In this document: piece after piece, positions 43,759 to 52,012 of the stretch
Layout of the letters: the number at the start of each line of letters is the position of its first letter
Position numbering within the stretch: position 1 is the first letter of the stretch
From: Leucobacter tenebrionis
Lineage (GTDB): Bacteria > Actinomycetota > Actinomycetes > Actinomycetales > Microbacteriaceae
Direction of reading: 5' to 3'
DNA: 64,000 nucleotides
Assembly (NCBI RefSeq): GCF_019884725.1
Contig: NZ_CP082322.1
Span: forward strand, 1,612,001 to 1,676,000
Notes under the pieces: model-generated
What the model was told of the DNA's origin: nothing
Seen by the model: the letters and a program-made list of their open reading frames with translations, nothing else
Databases searched by the model: none
Program-made: the position numbers and the translations under genes

Positions 43759-44654
43759 CGGTTCACCCCCGGGAAGAGGCTGCCGCCCCGGTTGAATCTC
43801 GAGACGACGACGAGGATGAGGATCGTGCACACCAGCAGGAAGATGCCGAGCGCGGTGCCCTGGCCCCACATCAGGAACACGCTGATCTGCTGCTGAATGA
43901 GCGCCGAGATCATGATCTCCTTCGAAGAGCCCAGCAGGGCGGGGATGATGTAGAAGCCGAGGCCGAGGATGAACACGGTCACCCCGCCTGAGAAGATGCC
44001 GGGCCGCGAGAGCGGCAGATACACGGTGAAGAACGCCGTCACCGGGTTCGCGCCCAGGTTCGACGCGGCCGGCAGCAGCCGCTTGTCGATCTTCGCCATC
44101 GACGAGTACAGCGGCAGCACCATGAACGGCAGCAGCACCTGGCACATGCCGAGCGCCACGCCGAAGGTGGTGCGGATCAGGGGAATGGGTCCGATCCCGA
44201 ACCACGCCGCCAGCAGCCCGTTGATCGGGCCCGTGTCCTGCAGCAGCACCATCCAGGCGAGCGTGCGCACCAGGATCGACGTCCACAGCGGCATCATGAT
44301 GAACAGCTGCATGACGTTGCGCGTGCGATCGGACACGATGGTCATCAGATAGGCGTACGGGTACGCGAGCAGCAGGCACACGATGGTGACGAGGATCGCG
44401 GTGCCGAAGGTGCGCAGCACCACGTTGAGGTTGGCTTCAGTGGTGAACAGCCAGACGTAGTTCTGCGCTCCCAGCTGCGGATCCGTGATCGAGCGGATGA
44501 ACACATCCACCAACGGCGCCAGGAAGAACAGGGAGACGATCACGAATGCCGGGATCAGCAGCAGAAGCGGGCGCCAATTCCTCGGCCCCCGCTTCCGCCG
44601 CCCGGCATCCGCACCGGAGACCGCGATGGCCTCGGTGACGGTGCCCTCGCTCAT
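43755..44654 (-). CDS. potB: PotB-like ABC transporter permease (polyamine type)
   Basis: 299 residues, six transmembrane segments after a cytoplasmic N-terminus of about 27 residues. Segments NWRPLLLLIPAFVIVSLFFL, then RTLAWMVLLQDTGPINGLL and the EAA loop LLPAASNLGANPVTAFFTVY, match PotB-type permeases. It starts 3 bp after the binding-protein gene and overlaps the PotC-like start by ATGA. Confidence 0.9.
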   Translation of the reverse strand: MSEGTVTEAIAVSGADAGRRKRGPRNWRPLLLLIPAFVIVSLFFLAPLVDVFIRSITDPQLGAQNYVWLFTTEANLNVVLRTFGTAILVTIVCLLLAYPYAYLMTIVSDRTRNVMQLFIMMPLWTSILVRTLAWMVLLQDTGPINGLLAAWFGIGPIPLIRTTFGVALGMCQVLLPFMVLPLYSSMAKIDKRLLPAASNLGANPVTAFFTVYLPLSRPGIFSGGVTVFILGLGFYIIPALLGSSKEIMISALIQQQISVFLMWGQGTALGIFLLVCTILILVVVSRFNRGGSLFPGVNR

Positions 44655-44657
44655 GGG

Positions 44658-45788
44658 CTAGTTCCCGGTCGCCCAACCGGCCCAGGCGGCCGCGAGCGCG
44701 TCGTAGTTCTCGACCCAGAAGTCGACGTTCGGCGCGATGCCGGTGTCGAGGTGCTCGGTCGTCATCCACTGGGTGAGCAGCTCGTCCATCTCGGGCTTCG
44801 CATCGACGTTCACCCCGCCGTAGGAGGTGAGCTCGGTCATCTTCGCCTGCTGCTCGGCGCCGATCGAGTAGTTCACCGCCGCGAAGGCGGCCTGCTTGTC
44901 CTTGACACCCTTGGGGATGCCGTTCGAGTCGACCATGATCATCCACTCGTCCCACATCGGAGCGACCGGCGCCCCGGCGTTGGCTGCGCCATAGCCGCGA
45001 CCCGACCAGACGAGACCCATCACGGCCTCGCCCGCCTCGAGCTGCTGCTGCGCCTGCGCGCCCGTGGTCCAGCCGATCACGTCGTCGCCGAGGTCGCGGT
45101 ACATGTCGAAGGCGCCCTCGATGTCCTCGGGCTTCAGATTCTTCACGTCCTTACCCTGGGCGGTCAGCGCGAACTCGACAGTCTGCGGATCGACGTAGGT
45201 CGACTGGCTCACGGTGCGCTTGCCCGGGAACTTCTCGGTGTCGAAGAAGTCGGCCGCGCTCGTCGGCGGATTGTCGCCGAACTTGTCGGTGTTGTAGACG
45301 AGGACGAGGCCGTAGAGGATCTGCGGCACCATGCAGTCGTCGGTGATGGTGCCCTCGGGGATTTTCGAGGTGTCGATCTGCGAGTAGTCGTACTTCTCGT
45401 AGAGCGTGCCGCAGCCGCGCGCGGTGTCGAACTGGGTCGTGTTCACGATGTCCCAGCTGACATTGCCGCTGTCGACCATGGCCTTGAGCTTGCCTGCATC
45501 GAACGCGTCCTGATTGAACTCGGCGCCGGATGCCTCGGCGAACGGGTTCCACAGCGCCTCGGTCTGCCCGTCCTGGAACACGCCGCCGGATCCGGCGAAC
45601 GTGAGCGTCACTCCTTCGAGTGCGCCCTCCTTGATCTCGCCCGCGACCGGGGTGCCGAGATCGCGCTCGGGCGCGGGCTCCTCGTCACCGCCCCCGCCGC
45701 TGCAGCCGACCAGCGCGAGTGCGAGCGCCGCCGATCCTGCGACGAGCGAAACACCCCGCCGCGTCTTGGTGTCTTTGAGAATTGACAT
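44658..45788 (-). CDS. potD: PotD-like polyamine-binding lipoprotein
   Basis: 376 residues. A basic N-terminus and hydrophobic helix end in the lipobox LVGC (about 27), followed by a Gly-rich, acidic linker. The mature part is a PotD-type two-lobe binding protein: SWDIVNTTQFDTARGCG, then ILYGLVLVYNTDKFGDNPP and WTTGAQAQQQLEAGEAVMGLVWSGRG. It captures putrescine, spermidine or a related amine outside the membrane. ATG 45788 has GAGGA 7 nt upstream; the GTG at 45800 is part of that SD. A minus-strand TAGGTT (45871-45876) is a likely -10 with a CATACG operator half-site at the -35. Confidence 0.9.
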   Translation of the reverse strand: MSILKDTKTRRGVSLVAGSAALALALVGCSGGGGDEEPAPERDLGTPVAGEIKEGALEGVTLTFAGSGGVFQDGQTEALWNPFAEASGAEFNQDAFDAGKLKAMVDSGNVSWDIVNTTQFDTARGCGTLYEKYDYSQIDTSKIPEGTITDDCMVPQILYGLVLVYNTDKFGDNPPTSAADFFDTEKFPGKRTVSQSTYVDPQTVEFALTAQGKDVKNLKPEDIEGAFDMYRDLGDDVIGWTTGAQAQQQLEAGEAVMGLVWSGRGYGAANAGAPVAPMWDEWMIMVDSNGIPKGVKDKQAAFAAVNYSIGAEQQAKMTELTSYGGVNVDAKPEMDELLTQWMTTEHLDTGIAPNVDFWVENYDALAAAWAGWATGN

Positions 45789-46090
45789 GTACTTCCTCAC
45801 TTCATCGTGATGGTGGTGGCCAGACTCGCGCCATCGTCGAGATGGTCGATCTCAGCCCTGCCGCTTCCCGAACCTAGCTGGCACCTCCGACATCCATACG
45901 GCCCGTTACGCCTTCGTTACCGCCCGGCGGCATCTTTCATAGATTCGTATGGCGAGGCCGGGCGACGTGGTACGAACATAAGGTTTCGCGCACGAGTAGC
46001 GGTCAAGGGGGTCCGGCGACGCGCGTCGGTCCCTAGCATGGGTGGCGGGCAGGAGTGCCCGCATCAGCTGTTCGTTCGAGGAGGAACGCA
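45789..46090. promoter_or_regulatory. Divergent control region of the polyamine importer and amine oxidase
   Basis: This 302-bp gap holds CATAGATTCGTATG (45938-45951), a 12-of-14 match to the palindrome at 32931. A weaker inverted version GGTACGAACATAAG lies at 45969-45982 (10 of 14), and a half-site CATACG at 45895-45900 over the -35 region of the importer promoter (minus -10 TAGGTT at 45871-45876). Site centres are 43 and 31 bp apart, roughly whole helical turns. A plus-strand TAGCAT (46034-46039) may be the amine oxidase -10. Confidence 0.5.
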
Positions 46091-47320
46091 ATGGACATCG
46101 TCGTCGTCGGAGCCGGGCTCGCCGGGCTCACCGCCGCGTGGGAGCTGAGCAAGGCCGGGCATCGGTGCACCGTGCTCGAGGCTCGGGATCGTGTGGGCGG
46201 CCGTACCTGGTCGGAGCGTCTCGGCAACGGCGAGGTGACCGAGCGCGGCGGCGAGTACATCTTCCCGACCGAGTTCGCGATCCGCCGCCTCTCCGCCGAG
46301 GTGGGCGTGCCGATCATGTCGCACAACGTTCGCTACGGCAGGCGGACCGTGAACGGACGTGTGATCTCGTTCGAGGAGCTGGGCGAGACGAGCGAGCGGG
46401 TGCGATCGACGCTCGCCCGCATGCTCGACGACGGCGAGCGCGAGGTGTCTCTGGAGCGGGCGTTCGCCGAAGCGCTGGGGGCCGACTACCGCCTCGACCC
46501 CGTCTACCGTCGCACCACGACGTCGGCGGCGGCCGATCCCGCCCTCGTGAGCGCCGAGGCGGTGCTGCTGCACGAGTCATCCACCGTGGGAGGCTACATC
46601 GAGGACGGCGGCCGCTTCGTCGGCGGCAACCAGTCGCTCTCGCTCGAGCTCGCGCGTCGTCTCGGCGACCGGGTGCGCCTGGAGCATCCGATCTCGGCGC
46701 TCGACCAGTCGGCCACGGGCGTGCAGGTGACGCTGCACGACGGAGCGCGGATCGACGCCGACGCGGCGGTGCTCGCCGTACCTCTGCCGATCCTGCGCGA
46801 ACTGCGGCTCGGGTTCGAACTGCCCGAGGATCAGCAGCGCGCGCTCGACCACCGGTTCATGGGCGTCGCCGCGAAGCTCGGCGTGCCCCTCTCCCGGGTC
46901 GACGACGACATCGCGCTGCAGAACGCCGAGCACACCTGGTGGTCGTGGCGCTCATTGTCGGTCGACGGCGAGCACCGCATCGACGCCCTCTCCTCGTTCG
47001 CGGGCGGCCCGTTCGCGCTCGAGGCGCTCCGAGTCGAGGCGGGCCCGGACGACTGGGTGCGCGCGCTGCACGAGATGCGGCCCCGCCTCGAGATCGACGG
47101 AGACGTGCTGCTCACCACCTGGGCCGACGACCCATGGGCCCGTGGCTCGTACAGCGCTCCCGGGTTGCACTGGAGCGCCGCCGATGCGCACGTCTTCGAG
47201 CGCACCGCGGGCCGCGTCGCCATCGCCGGCGAGCACACCGGTCTCGCGCAGTCGCTGTCGGGAGCGGTCGCATCGGGGTACCGGGCCGCCGCTGCGATCG
47301 AGCGCGAGTTCAGCGGGTGA
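46091..47320 (+). CDS. Flavin-containing monoamine oxidase-like protein
   Basis: 409 residues of the amine oxidoreductase family: [36 protein letters not shown], the RGGEYIFP loop, and C-terminal [21 protein letters not shown], which is the intact E-x-T-x-(6)-G-A-x-x-S-G FAD motif. It oxidises an amine to the aldehyde via an imine with release of ammonia and peroxide. It is clearly related to the enzyme at 33047, with a better conserved C-terminal motif. GGAGG lies 7 nt before ATG 46091. Divergent from the PotABCD-like operon and followed by a PucR-type regulator, so amine uptake and oxidation are coupled here. Confidence 0.9.
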   Translation: MDIVVVGAGLAGLTAAWELSKAGHRCTVLEARDRVGGRTWSERLGNGEVTERGGEYIFPTEFAIRRLSAEVGVPIMSHNVRYGRRTVNGRVISFEELGETSERVRSTLARMLDDGEREVSLERAFAEALGADYRLDPVYRRTTTSAAADPALVSAEAVLLHESSTVGGYIEDGGRFVGGNQSLSLELARRLGDRVRLEHPISALDQSATGVQVTLHDGARIDADAAVLAVPLPILRELRLGFELPEDQQRALDHRFMGVAAKLGVPLSRVDDDIALQNAEHTWWSWRSLSVDGEHRIDALSSFAGGPFALEALRVEAGPDDWVRALHEMRPRLEIDGDVLLTTWADDPWARGSYSAPGLHWSAADAHVFERTAGRVAIAGEHTGLAQSLSGAVASGYRAAAAIEREFSG

Positions 47321-47355
47321 GCGCGGCGACGGCCGCCGCACCGCGCGCCCGAATG

Positions 47356-47361
47356 TACGCT
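47356..47361 (+). promoter_or_regulatory. -10 box of leaderless PucR-type regulator gene
   Basis: TACGCT, 6 nt before ATG 47368, no SD. Confidence 0.5.
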
Positions 47362-47367
47362 TGAGCC

Positions 47368-48516
47368 ATGACCTTCACCGTGAGGTCGCTGCTCGACCTG
47401 CCAGCCGTACGCACGAGGTCGCTGACCCCCGGCGTCGGGGAGGACCGCGCGATCACATGGGCCCACGTGTGCGAACTGCCCGACCCGTGGCGATGGCTCG
47501 GAGACGGAGCCCTCGTGATGACGACCGGGATCGGCGTACCGCGCACGACCGACGAGCAGTGCGGGTACCTGCGGGGGATGCAGGCGGTCGGGATCGCGGC
47601 CGTCGCGGTCGACGAGCAGATGATGAGTGCGCCGTTCACCGAGCCTGCGCTCGCCTATGCCTCGCACATCGGCTTCCCGGTGCTGTCGACGGAGCACGAG
47701 GTGCCGTACGTCGCTCTCGCAATGGCCGTCGCCGAGGCCGTGCAGCGCAGTCGCGACAAGCTCGTCCAGGAGACCGAGCAGCGTTACGGTGCCCTGCTGC
47801 TCGCGGAACTGTGCACCGGATCGCTGCCCGCCGATACGGCCGCGCGGCTGGTCGAGCCGCACGGCGTGCGACGCCCCGCGCTGGTCGCGGTCGCGCAGAA
47901 TCGAGATCCCGAAGCCCTGCACCTGCACGTGCGCGCGGCCTTCGCCCAGCGGCTCCTGCCCTCGCTCACCAGGGTCGAGGGGGACCAGGTGCTGATGCTC
48001 GCGGAGGCCGGGGACGCCCTCGAGGCGGCGCTCGAGGCCGTCGCGACCGGGACGACCCGCGTGGGCACCAGCGCCCCGTTCGACGAGTTCGACGAGGTGC
48101 CGAACGCGCTGCTGCAGGCGCGCAGCGCGCTGATCCGCAACCATCTCGCCAGCGGGGTGCTGCACTTCGGAGAGCACGAGACCACCTCGCTGTTCCTCCC
48201 GAGCAGCGCCGAACAGCTGCGCCGCATCGCGAACCAGGTGCTCGGCCCGCTGCGCACCTACGACGAGCAGCGCGGCACGTCGCTCACGCAGACCCTGCGC
48301 GTGTTCCTCGAGGAGAACCGCAGCTGGGTTCGCGCCGCCGAGCGGCTGTTCGTGCACCGGCAGACGCTCATCGCCCGCATCTCACGCATCGAGAAGATCA
48401 TCGACCGCGACCTCTCGTCGATCGAGGACACGGCCGAGTGCTGGCTCGCCGTGCAGGCCGCGATCGGCTGCGGGGATCTGGAGCCCGACGACGCGGCGGC
48501 CCCGGCCGAGGGATGA
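47368..48516 (+). CDS. PucR-family transcriptional regulator
   Basis: 382 residues. The N-terminal PucR domain covers about 1-120 (TFTVRSLLDLPAVRTRSLTPG, then WAHVCELPDPWRWLGDGALV). The C-terminal helix-turn-helix of the PucR/CdaR group is at about 305-365 (TLRVFLEENRSWVRAAERLF, then HRQTLIARISRIEKII). Such proteins usually activate purine or nitrogen-compound catabolism in response to a pathway metabolite. Its position right after the amine oxidase gene, 47 bp away, makes the amine-oxidation operons its likely target. It is probably translated from a leaderless message. Confidence 0.85.
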   Translation: MTFTVRSLLDLPAVRTRSLTPGVGEDRAITWAHVCELPDPWRWLGDGALVMTTGIGVPRTTDEQCGYLRGMQAVGIAAVAVDEQMMSAPFTEPALAYASHIGFPVLSTEHEVPYVALAMAVAEAVQRSRDKLVQETEQRYGALLLAELCTGSLPADTAARLVEPHGVRRPALVAVAQNRDPEALHLHVRAAFAQRLLPSLTRVEGDQVLMLAEAGDALEAALEAVATGTTRVGTSAPFDEFDEVPNALLQARSALIRNHLASGVLHFGEHETTSLFLPSSAEQLRRIANQVLGPLRTYDEQRGTSLTQTLRVFLEENRSWVRAAERLFVHRQTLIARISRIEKIIDRDLSSIEDTAECWLAVQAAIGCGDLEPDDAAAPAEG

Positions 48517-48625
48517 GGGCTGGGGCTGCTGTGATCCGCCCTCGCCGGGTCCGCGCCCCGTCCGCTCCGCCGCCTCCGCGCCTCGCCCGCTCCGTCACCC
48601 CCGCCCCGGGCCGGCCCTGCCGCCC

Positions 48626-48699
48626 CTGCAGCACCGATCTGCCTTCCAGCACACCGAATCGCGGGTTTCAGTGTGCTGGAAGGCAGATCGGTGCCGCAG
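48626..48699. terminator. Very long intergenic hairpin
   Basis: 24-bp perfect arms (48631-48654 with 48671-48694) plus an outer CTGC/GCAG extension (48626-48629 with 48696-48699) across one mismatch, and three further inner pairs across one mismatch. It lies between the PucR-type gene and the phosphohexomutase gene, at the right end of the catabolic block. The 110 bp before it are extremely C-rich and show no gene. Confidence 0.8.
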
Positions 48700-48790
48700 G
48701 GTCGGCGGTCAGGGCGCCGCAGCCTTCGACCGGGTGCGGAATGGTAGCTTGAAAACACCGCGGCACCCGCCGCGGAAGGGAGGGACCGCG

Positions 48791-50659
48791 ATGGCACAGC
48801 CTGACAGTGGGACGCCGAAGAGCGGCCGAGCATCCGCGCGTGCCGATGAAGCGCTGCGCGCGCTCGTCGCCGAGGCCGAGGTCTGGGCCGAGCACGACAT
48901 CGACCCGGCGACCCGGGCCGAGACGAGGCGCCTCGTCGCAGCGGCGCAGGGCGGCGATGAGACCGCCGCCGCGGAGCTGGCGGACGCGTTCGACGGCAGG
49001 CTCGCGTTCGGCACTGCCGGGCTGCGCGGCAGGCTCGGCGCCGGCCCCCGCCGCATGAACCGGGTGGTGGTCTCGCAGACGAGCGCCGGCTTCGCCGACT
49101 ACCTGCTCGAGCGCGCGGCGGCAGACGGCACGGGCGCCGCTCCGTCGGTCGTCATCGGCTACGACGCCCGCGTGAACTCCGACGTCTTCGCGCGCGACAC
49201 GGCCGAGATCATGGAGGGCGCCGGTGTTCGCGTCTTCCTGCTGCCGGAGGCGGGCCCCACGCCGCTCACCGCCTTCGCCGTGCGCCATCTCGACGTCTCG
49301 GCCGGCGTGATGATCACGGCGAGCCACAATCCGCCGCGCGACAACGGGTACAAGGTGTACCTCGGCGATGGGGACGCGGGATCGCAGATCGTTCCTCCCG
49401 TCGACGGGCTCATCGCGGCGCACATCGACAAGCGCGCGCAGGGGCCCGTCTCGCGACTCCCCCGCTCGACCGCCTACACGGTGCTGGGCCGAGGCGTCGC
49501 CGACGCCTACGTCGCCGAGACCTCGGCGGCCGTACTCGCGGGCCTTCCCCAGCGCCCCGAAGCGCCGGGGGTCACCGTCGGTGCCGACACCGACCTGAAG
49601 ATCGTGTACACCGCGATGCACGGCGTCGGATCCGCGATCGCGCAGCGCGTGTTCATGTCGACAGGCCTCCCCCGGGTGGTCCCGGTGCGCGAGCAGGACG
49701 CGCCCGACGGCAAGTTCCCCACGGTCTCCTTCCCGAACCCGGAGGAGCCGGGGGCGCTCGATCTCGCCTTCCGCACGGCACGCAGCCTCGGGGCCGACCT
49801 CGTGGTCGCGCACGACCCCGACGCCGACCGCCTCGCGCTCGCGCTGCCGCACCCCGATGAGCCCTCGGGGTACCGCCGCCTCACCGGCAACGAGCTCGGG
49901 CTGCTGCTCGGCTGGCGGGCCGCGGAGCGCGAGCGTGTCAGGGCATCGCTCGCGGGCACCCCGGTCTCGGGCGCCCTCGCCTGCACGATCGTCTCCTCCC
50001 CCGCGCTGCGCGCCGTCGCTCGCGGGTACGGGCTCGGCTACGCAGAGACCCTCTCGGGCTTCAAGTGGGTATCGCGAGTGCCAGGACTCGTCTTCGGGTT
50101 CGAGGAGGCGCTGGGCTACCTCACGCACCCCGATATCGTGCGCGACAAGGACGGCATCTCGGCCAGCGCCGACGCGATCGCGATGGCGCGCGAGGCCGCG
50201 GCCGAGGGACGCACGCTGTGGGACCTGCTCGACGACGCGGGCGAGCGCTTCGGTCACTTCGCGAGCGGGCAGATCACGTTGCGCCTTCCGTCGATGGCTG
50301 CGGCATCCGAACTCGCCGCCCGCGTCAGACAGGAACCCCCTCGGGCATTCGGCGACATCGAGATCGAATCGACTCAGGACCTGCTGATGCCCGGCCTCGC
50401 GGAGGTTCCCGCGGACGTGCTGCGCTACGATCTCGCCGACGGATCACGTGTGATGATCAGACCCAGCGGCACCGAGCCGAAGCTCAAGATCTATCTCGAC
50501 ACCTTCAGCGACGAGGGATCCGCGCAGCGGCGCCGTGAGACGGCCGAGCAGGCGCTCGAGACGCTCGAGGCCGCAGTGCGGGAGTACCTCGACGGGCTGC
50601 AGAGGGAATCCGGATCCGATTCCCCGCACAGCGCTGAGAACGGCGCCGAGGCATCGTGA
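48791..50659 (+). CDS. Phosphohexomutase (phosphoglucomutase/phosphomannomutase, PmmB-like)
   Basis: 622 residues. Catalytic Ser in VMITASHNPPRDNGYKVYL (about 178), metal loop HDPDADRLALALP (about 342), sugar-binding GFEEALGYLTHPD, and phosphate-binding MIRPSGTEPKLKIY near the C-terminus. The N-terminal stretch of about 60 residues before FGTAGLRGRLGAGP is standard for the long alpha-D-phosphohexomutases that include phosphopentose mutases and mycobacterial PmmB. A role in interconverting sugar-1- and sugar-6-phosphates or ribose phosphates from nucleoside breakdown fits the neighbouring punA (distant) and deoA genes. ATG 48791 has GGGAGGGA upstream. Confidence 0.9.
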   Translation: MAQPDSGTPKSGRASARADEALRALVAEAEVWAEHDIDPATRAETRRLVAAAQGGDETAAAELADAFDGRLAFGTAGLRGRLGAGPRRMNRVVVSQTSAGFADYLLERAAADGTGAAPSVVIGYDARVNSDVFARDTAEIMEGAGVRVFLLPEAGPTPLTAFAVRHLDVSAGVMITASHNPPRDNGYKVYLGDGDAGSQIVPPVDGLIAAHIDKRAQGPVSRLPRSTAYTVLGRGVADAYVAETSAAVLAGLPQRPEAPGVTVGADTDLKIVYTAMHGVGSAIAQRVFMSTGLPRVVPVREQDAPDGKFPTVSFPNPEEPGALDLAFRTARSLGADLVVAHDPDADRLALALPHPDEPSGYRRLTGNELGLLLGWRAAERERVRASLAGTPVSGALACTIVSSPALRAVARGYGLGYAETLSGFKWVSRVPGLVFGFEEALGYLTHPDIVRDKDGISASADAIAMAREAAAEGRTLWDLLDDAGERFGHFASGQITLRLPSMAAASELAARVRQEPPRAFGDIEIESTQDLLMPGLAEVPADVLRYDLADGSRVMIRPSGTEPKLKIYLDTFSDEGSAQRRRETAEQALETLEAAVREYLDGLQRESGSDSPHSAENGAEAS

Positions 50660-51591
50660 CCGAGCGCTGGACACGGGATCGCGCGGCGGAGTGGCTGCCG
50701 CGCCCGGGTGCCGGCGATGACAAGTACCGGCGAGGAGTGCTCGGCATGCGCACCGGCTCGGCGCACTACCCCGGGGCCGCGGTGCTCGGCGTCTCCGCCG
50801 CGTGGCGTACGGGCGTCGGCATGGTGCGCTACGTGGCACCCACCGACGACTCCCCCGCACCGTACGGTCTGCCCGCTCCGTCGGCCGCGGTGCTGGCGGC
50901 GCGCCCCGAGACGGTGTTCGGCGAACCCGGATCCCGCCCCTGCGACGCCTGGGTCGTCGGCTCCGGCACCGATCCCGGCCGCCGCTCGCCCGACGAGCGG
51001 ACGGCCCTGCTCGAACTGCTGCGCGGCGAGGCACCGGTCGTGATCGATGCGGGCGCACTCGATCTCGTCACCGTCGACGGAGAGGCGGGATCCGGTGCCG
51101 CCCGCAGGCTCACCGCTCCGACGATCCTCACACCGCACGGCGGCGAGTTCGAGCGGCTGTGGGAGGCCGCGGGCATGGGCGGACTGCCGGAGGGCTGGGA
51201 TCCCCGCGGCGGCGACCCGGAAGCGCGCGCCGCTGCCGCCGGCCGGCTCGCAGAACGGCTGAGGGCGACGGTGCTGCTGAAGGGCTCGATCACACTGTGT
51301 GTGACGCCGAACGGTGAGCACCTGGCCGCGGGGCCGGCCACTCCCTGGCTCGCGACCGCGGGAACCGGCGACGTTCTCGGAGGCATCCTGGGTGCGCTCG
51401 TCGCGGCTCACTCCGAGGCGGTGCGGCGGAATCCCGAGTTGCTCGGACCCCTGGGCGCCACCGCAGCGCTGCTCCACGACGCAGCGGCGCGGGTCGCGGC
51501 CCACGATCTCGAAGCCACGGGTTGCGGTCGCCCGATCGCCGCCCTCGACGTCGCGGACGCGATTCCCGAGGCCTTCGCAGCCCTCGCCTGA
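50656..51591 (+). CDS. nnrD: ADP-dependent NAD(P)H-hydrate dehydratase
   Basis: 311 residues of the ribokinase-like CARKD family: YRRGVLGMRTGSAHYPGAAVL at the N-terminus, TILTPHGGEFERL (about 157), VLLKGSITLCVTPNGEHLAAG, and the anion-hole TAGTGDVLGGILGALVAA (about 235). It repairs damaged NAD(P)H hydrates using ADP. The epimerase domain that is fused in many bacteria is absent. GTG 50656 overlaps the phosphohexomutase stop (GTGA), so translation is coupled. Confidence 0.93.
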   Translation: MTERWTRDRAAEWLPRPGAGDDKYRRGVLGMRTGSAHYPGAAVLGVSAAWRTGVGMVRYVAPTDDSPAPYGLPAPSAAVLAARPETVFGEPGSRPCDAWVVGSGTDPGRRSPDERTALLELLRGEAPVVIDAGALDLVTVDGEAGSGAARRLTAPTILTPHGGEFERLWEAAGMGGLPEGWDPRGGDPEARAAAAGRLAERLRATVLLKGSITLCVTPNGEHLAAGPATPWLATAGTGDVLGGILGALVAAHSEAVRRNPELLGPLGATAALLHDAAARVAAHDLEATGCGRPIAALDVADAIPEAFAALA

Positions 51592-51615
51592 GCGGGCCCG
51601 GCCGGGCCCTGAGCG

Positions 51616-51891
51616 TCAGCGGTCGTAGCGGCCGGACGAGATGGCGCGCGCCCGCTTCTTCTCGGCCTCGACCTCTCGGCTCTTGGGCGGCGTCGTGGCG
51701 ACCAGCTCGTCGAGCAGGTGCTGCGTGGCGTGGGCGATCTCGGCCACCGCACGCTCGAAGGCGGGCGCGTTCGCCTTCGAGGGCCTCGTGGTTCCCGCGA
51801 TCTTCCGCACGTACTGAAGCGCGGCGGCGTGGACCTCATCGCTCGTTGCTGCGGGCTCGAAGTTATGAAGGGTATGAATGCTGCGACACAT
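51616..51891 (-). CDS. DUF2277 family protein
   Basis: 91 residues. MCRSIHTLHNFEPAATSDEV at the N-terminus is the DUF2277 signature, followed by ALQYVRKIAGTTRPSKAN and a basic tail. Function unknown; the family is widespread in actinobacteria as a single gene. A minus-strand TAGCGT (51898-51903) lies 6 nt before ATG, so the message is probably leaderless. Convergent with nnrD, 24 bp apart. Confidence 0.9.
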   Translation of the reverse strand: MCRSIHTLHNFEPAATSDEVHAAALQYVRKIAGTTRPSKANAPAFERAVAEIAHATQHLLDELVATTPPKSREVEAEKKRARAISSGRYDR

Positions 51892-51982
51892 ACCGACACG
51901 CTACGCCGATCCCGCGTGCCGGTCGAGCCTCATTCGCGGGACTCCTCGAGCTCGCCGAAGGGTGCGCGACGCCGTCTCAGTC

Positions 51983-52001
51983 CCCTTCGACAGGCTCAGG
52001 G
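51983..52001. repeat. CCCTTCGACAGGCTCAGGG intergenic repeat
   Basis: A 19-bp copy of the short repeat (CCCT...AGGG ends) found in intergenic DNA of many actinobacteria and other bacteria; it lies 12 bp from the deoA stop. A partial copy (CCCCTTCGACAGGC) is at 35201-35214. The rest of the 121-bp gap shows nothing. Confidence 0.55.
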
Positions 52002-52012
52002 AACGATAGGCC

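Noticed and set aside
32897..48790. Prophage or integrative element
   Set aside because: No integrase, transposase, att-like direct repeat at a tRNA, or phage gene was found; the two tRNA genes lie outside the block.
48668..50257. Minus-strand frame opposite the phosphohexomutase gene
   Set aside because: Codon-bias artefact; the forward frame has all catalytic motifs.
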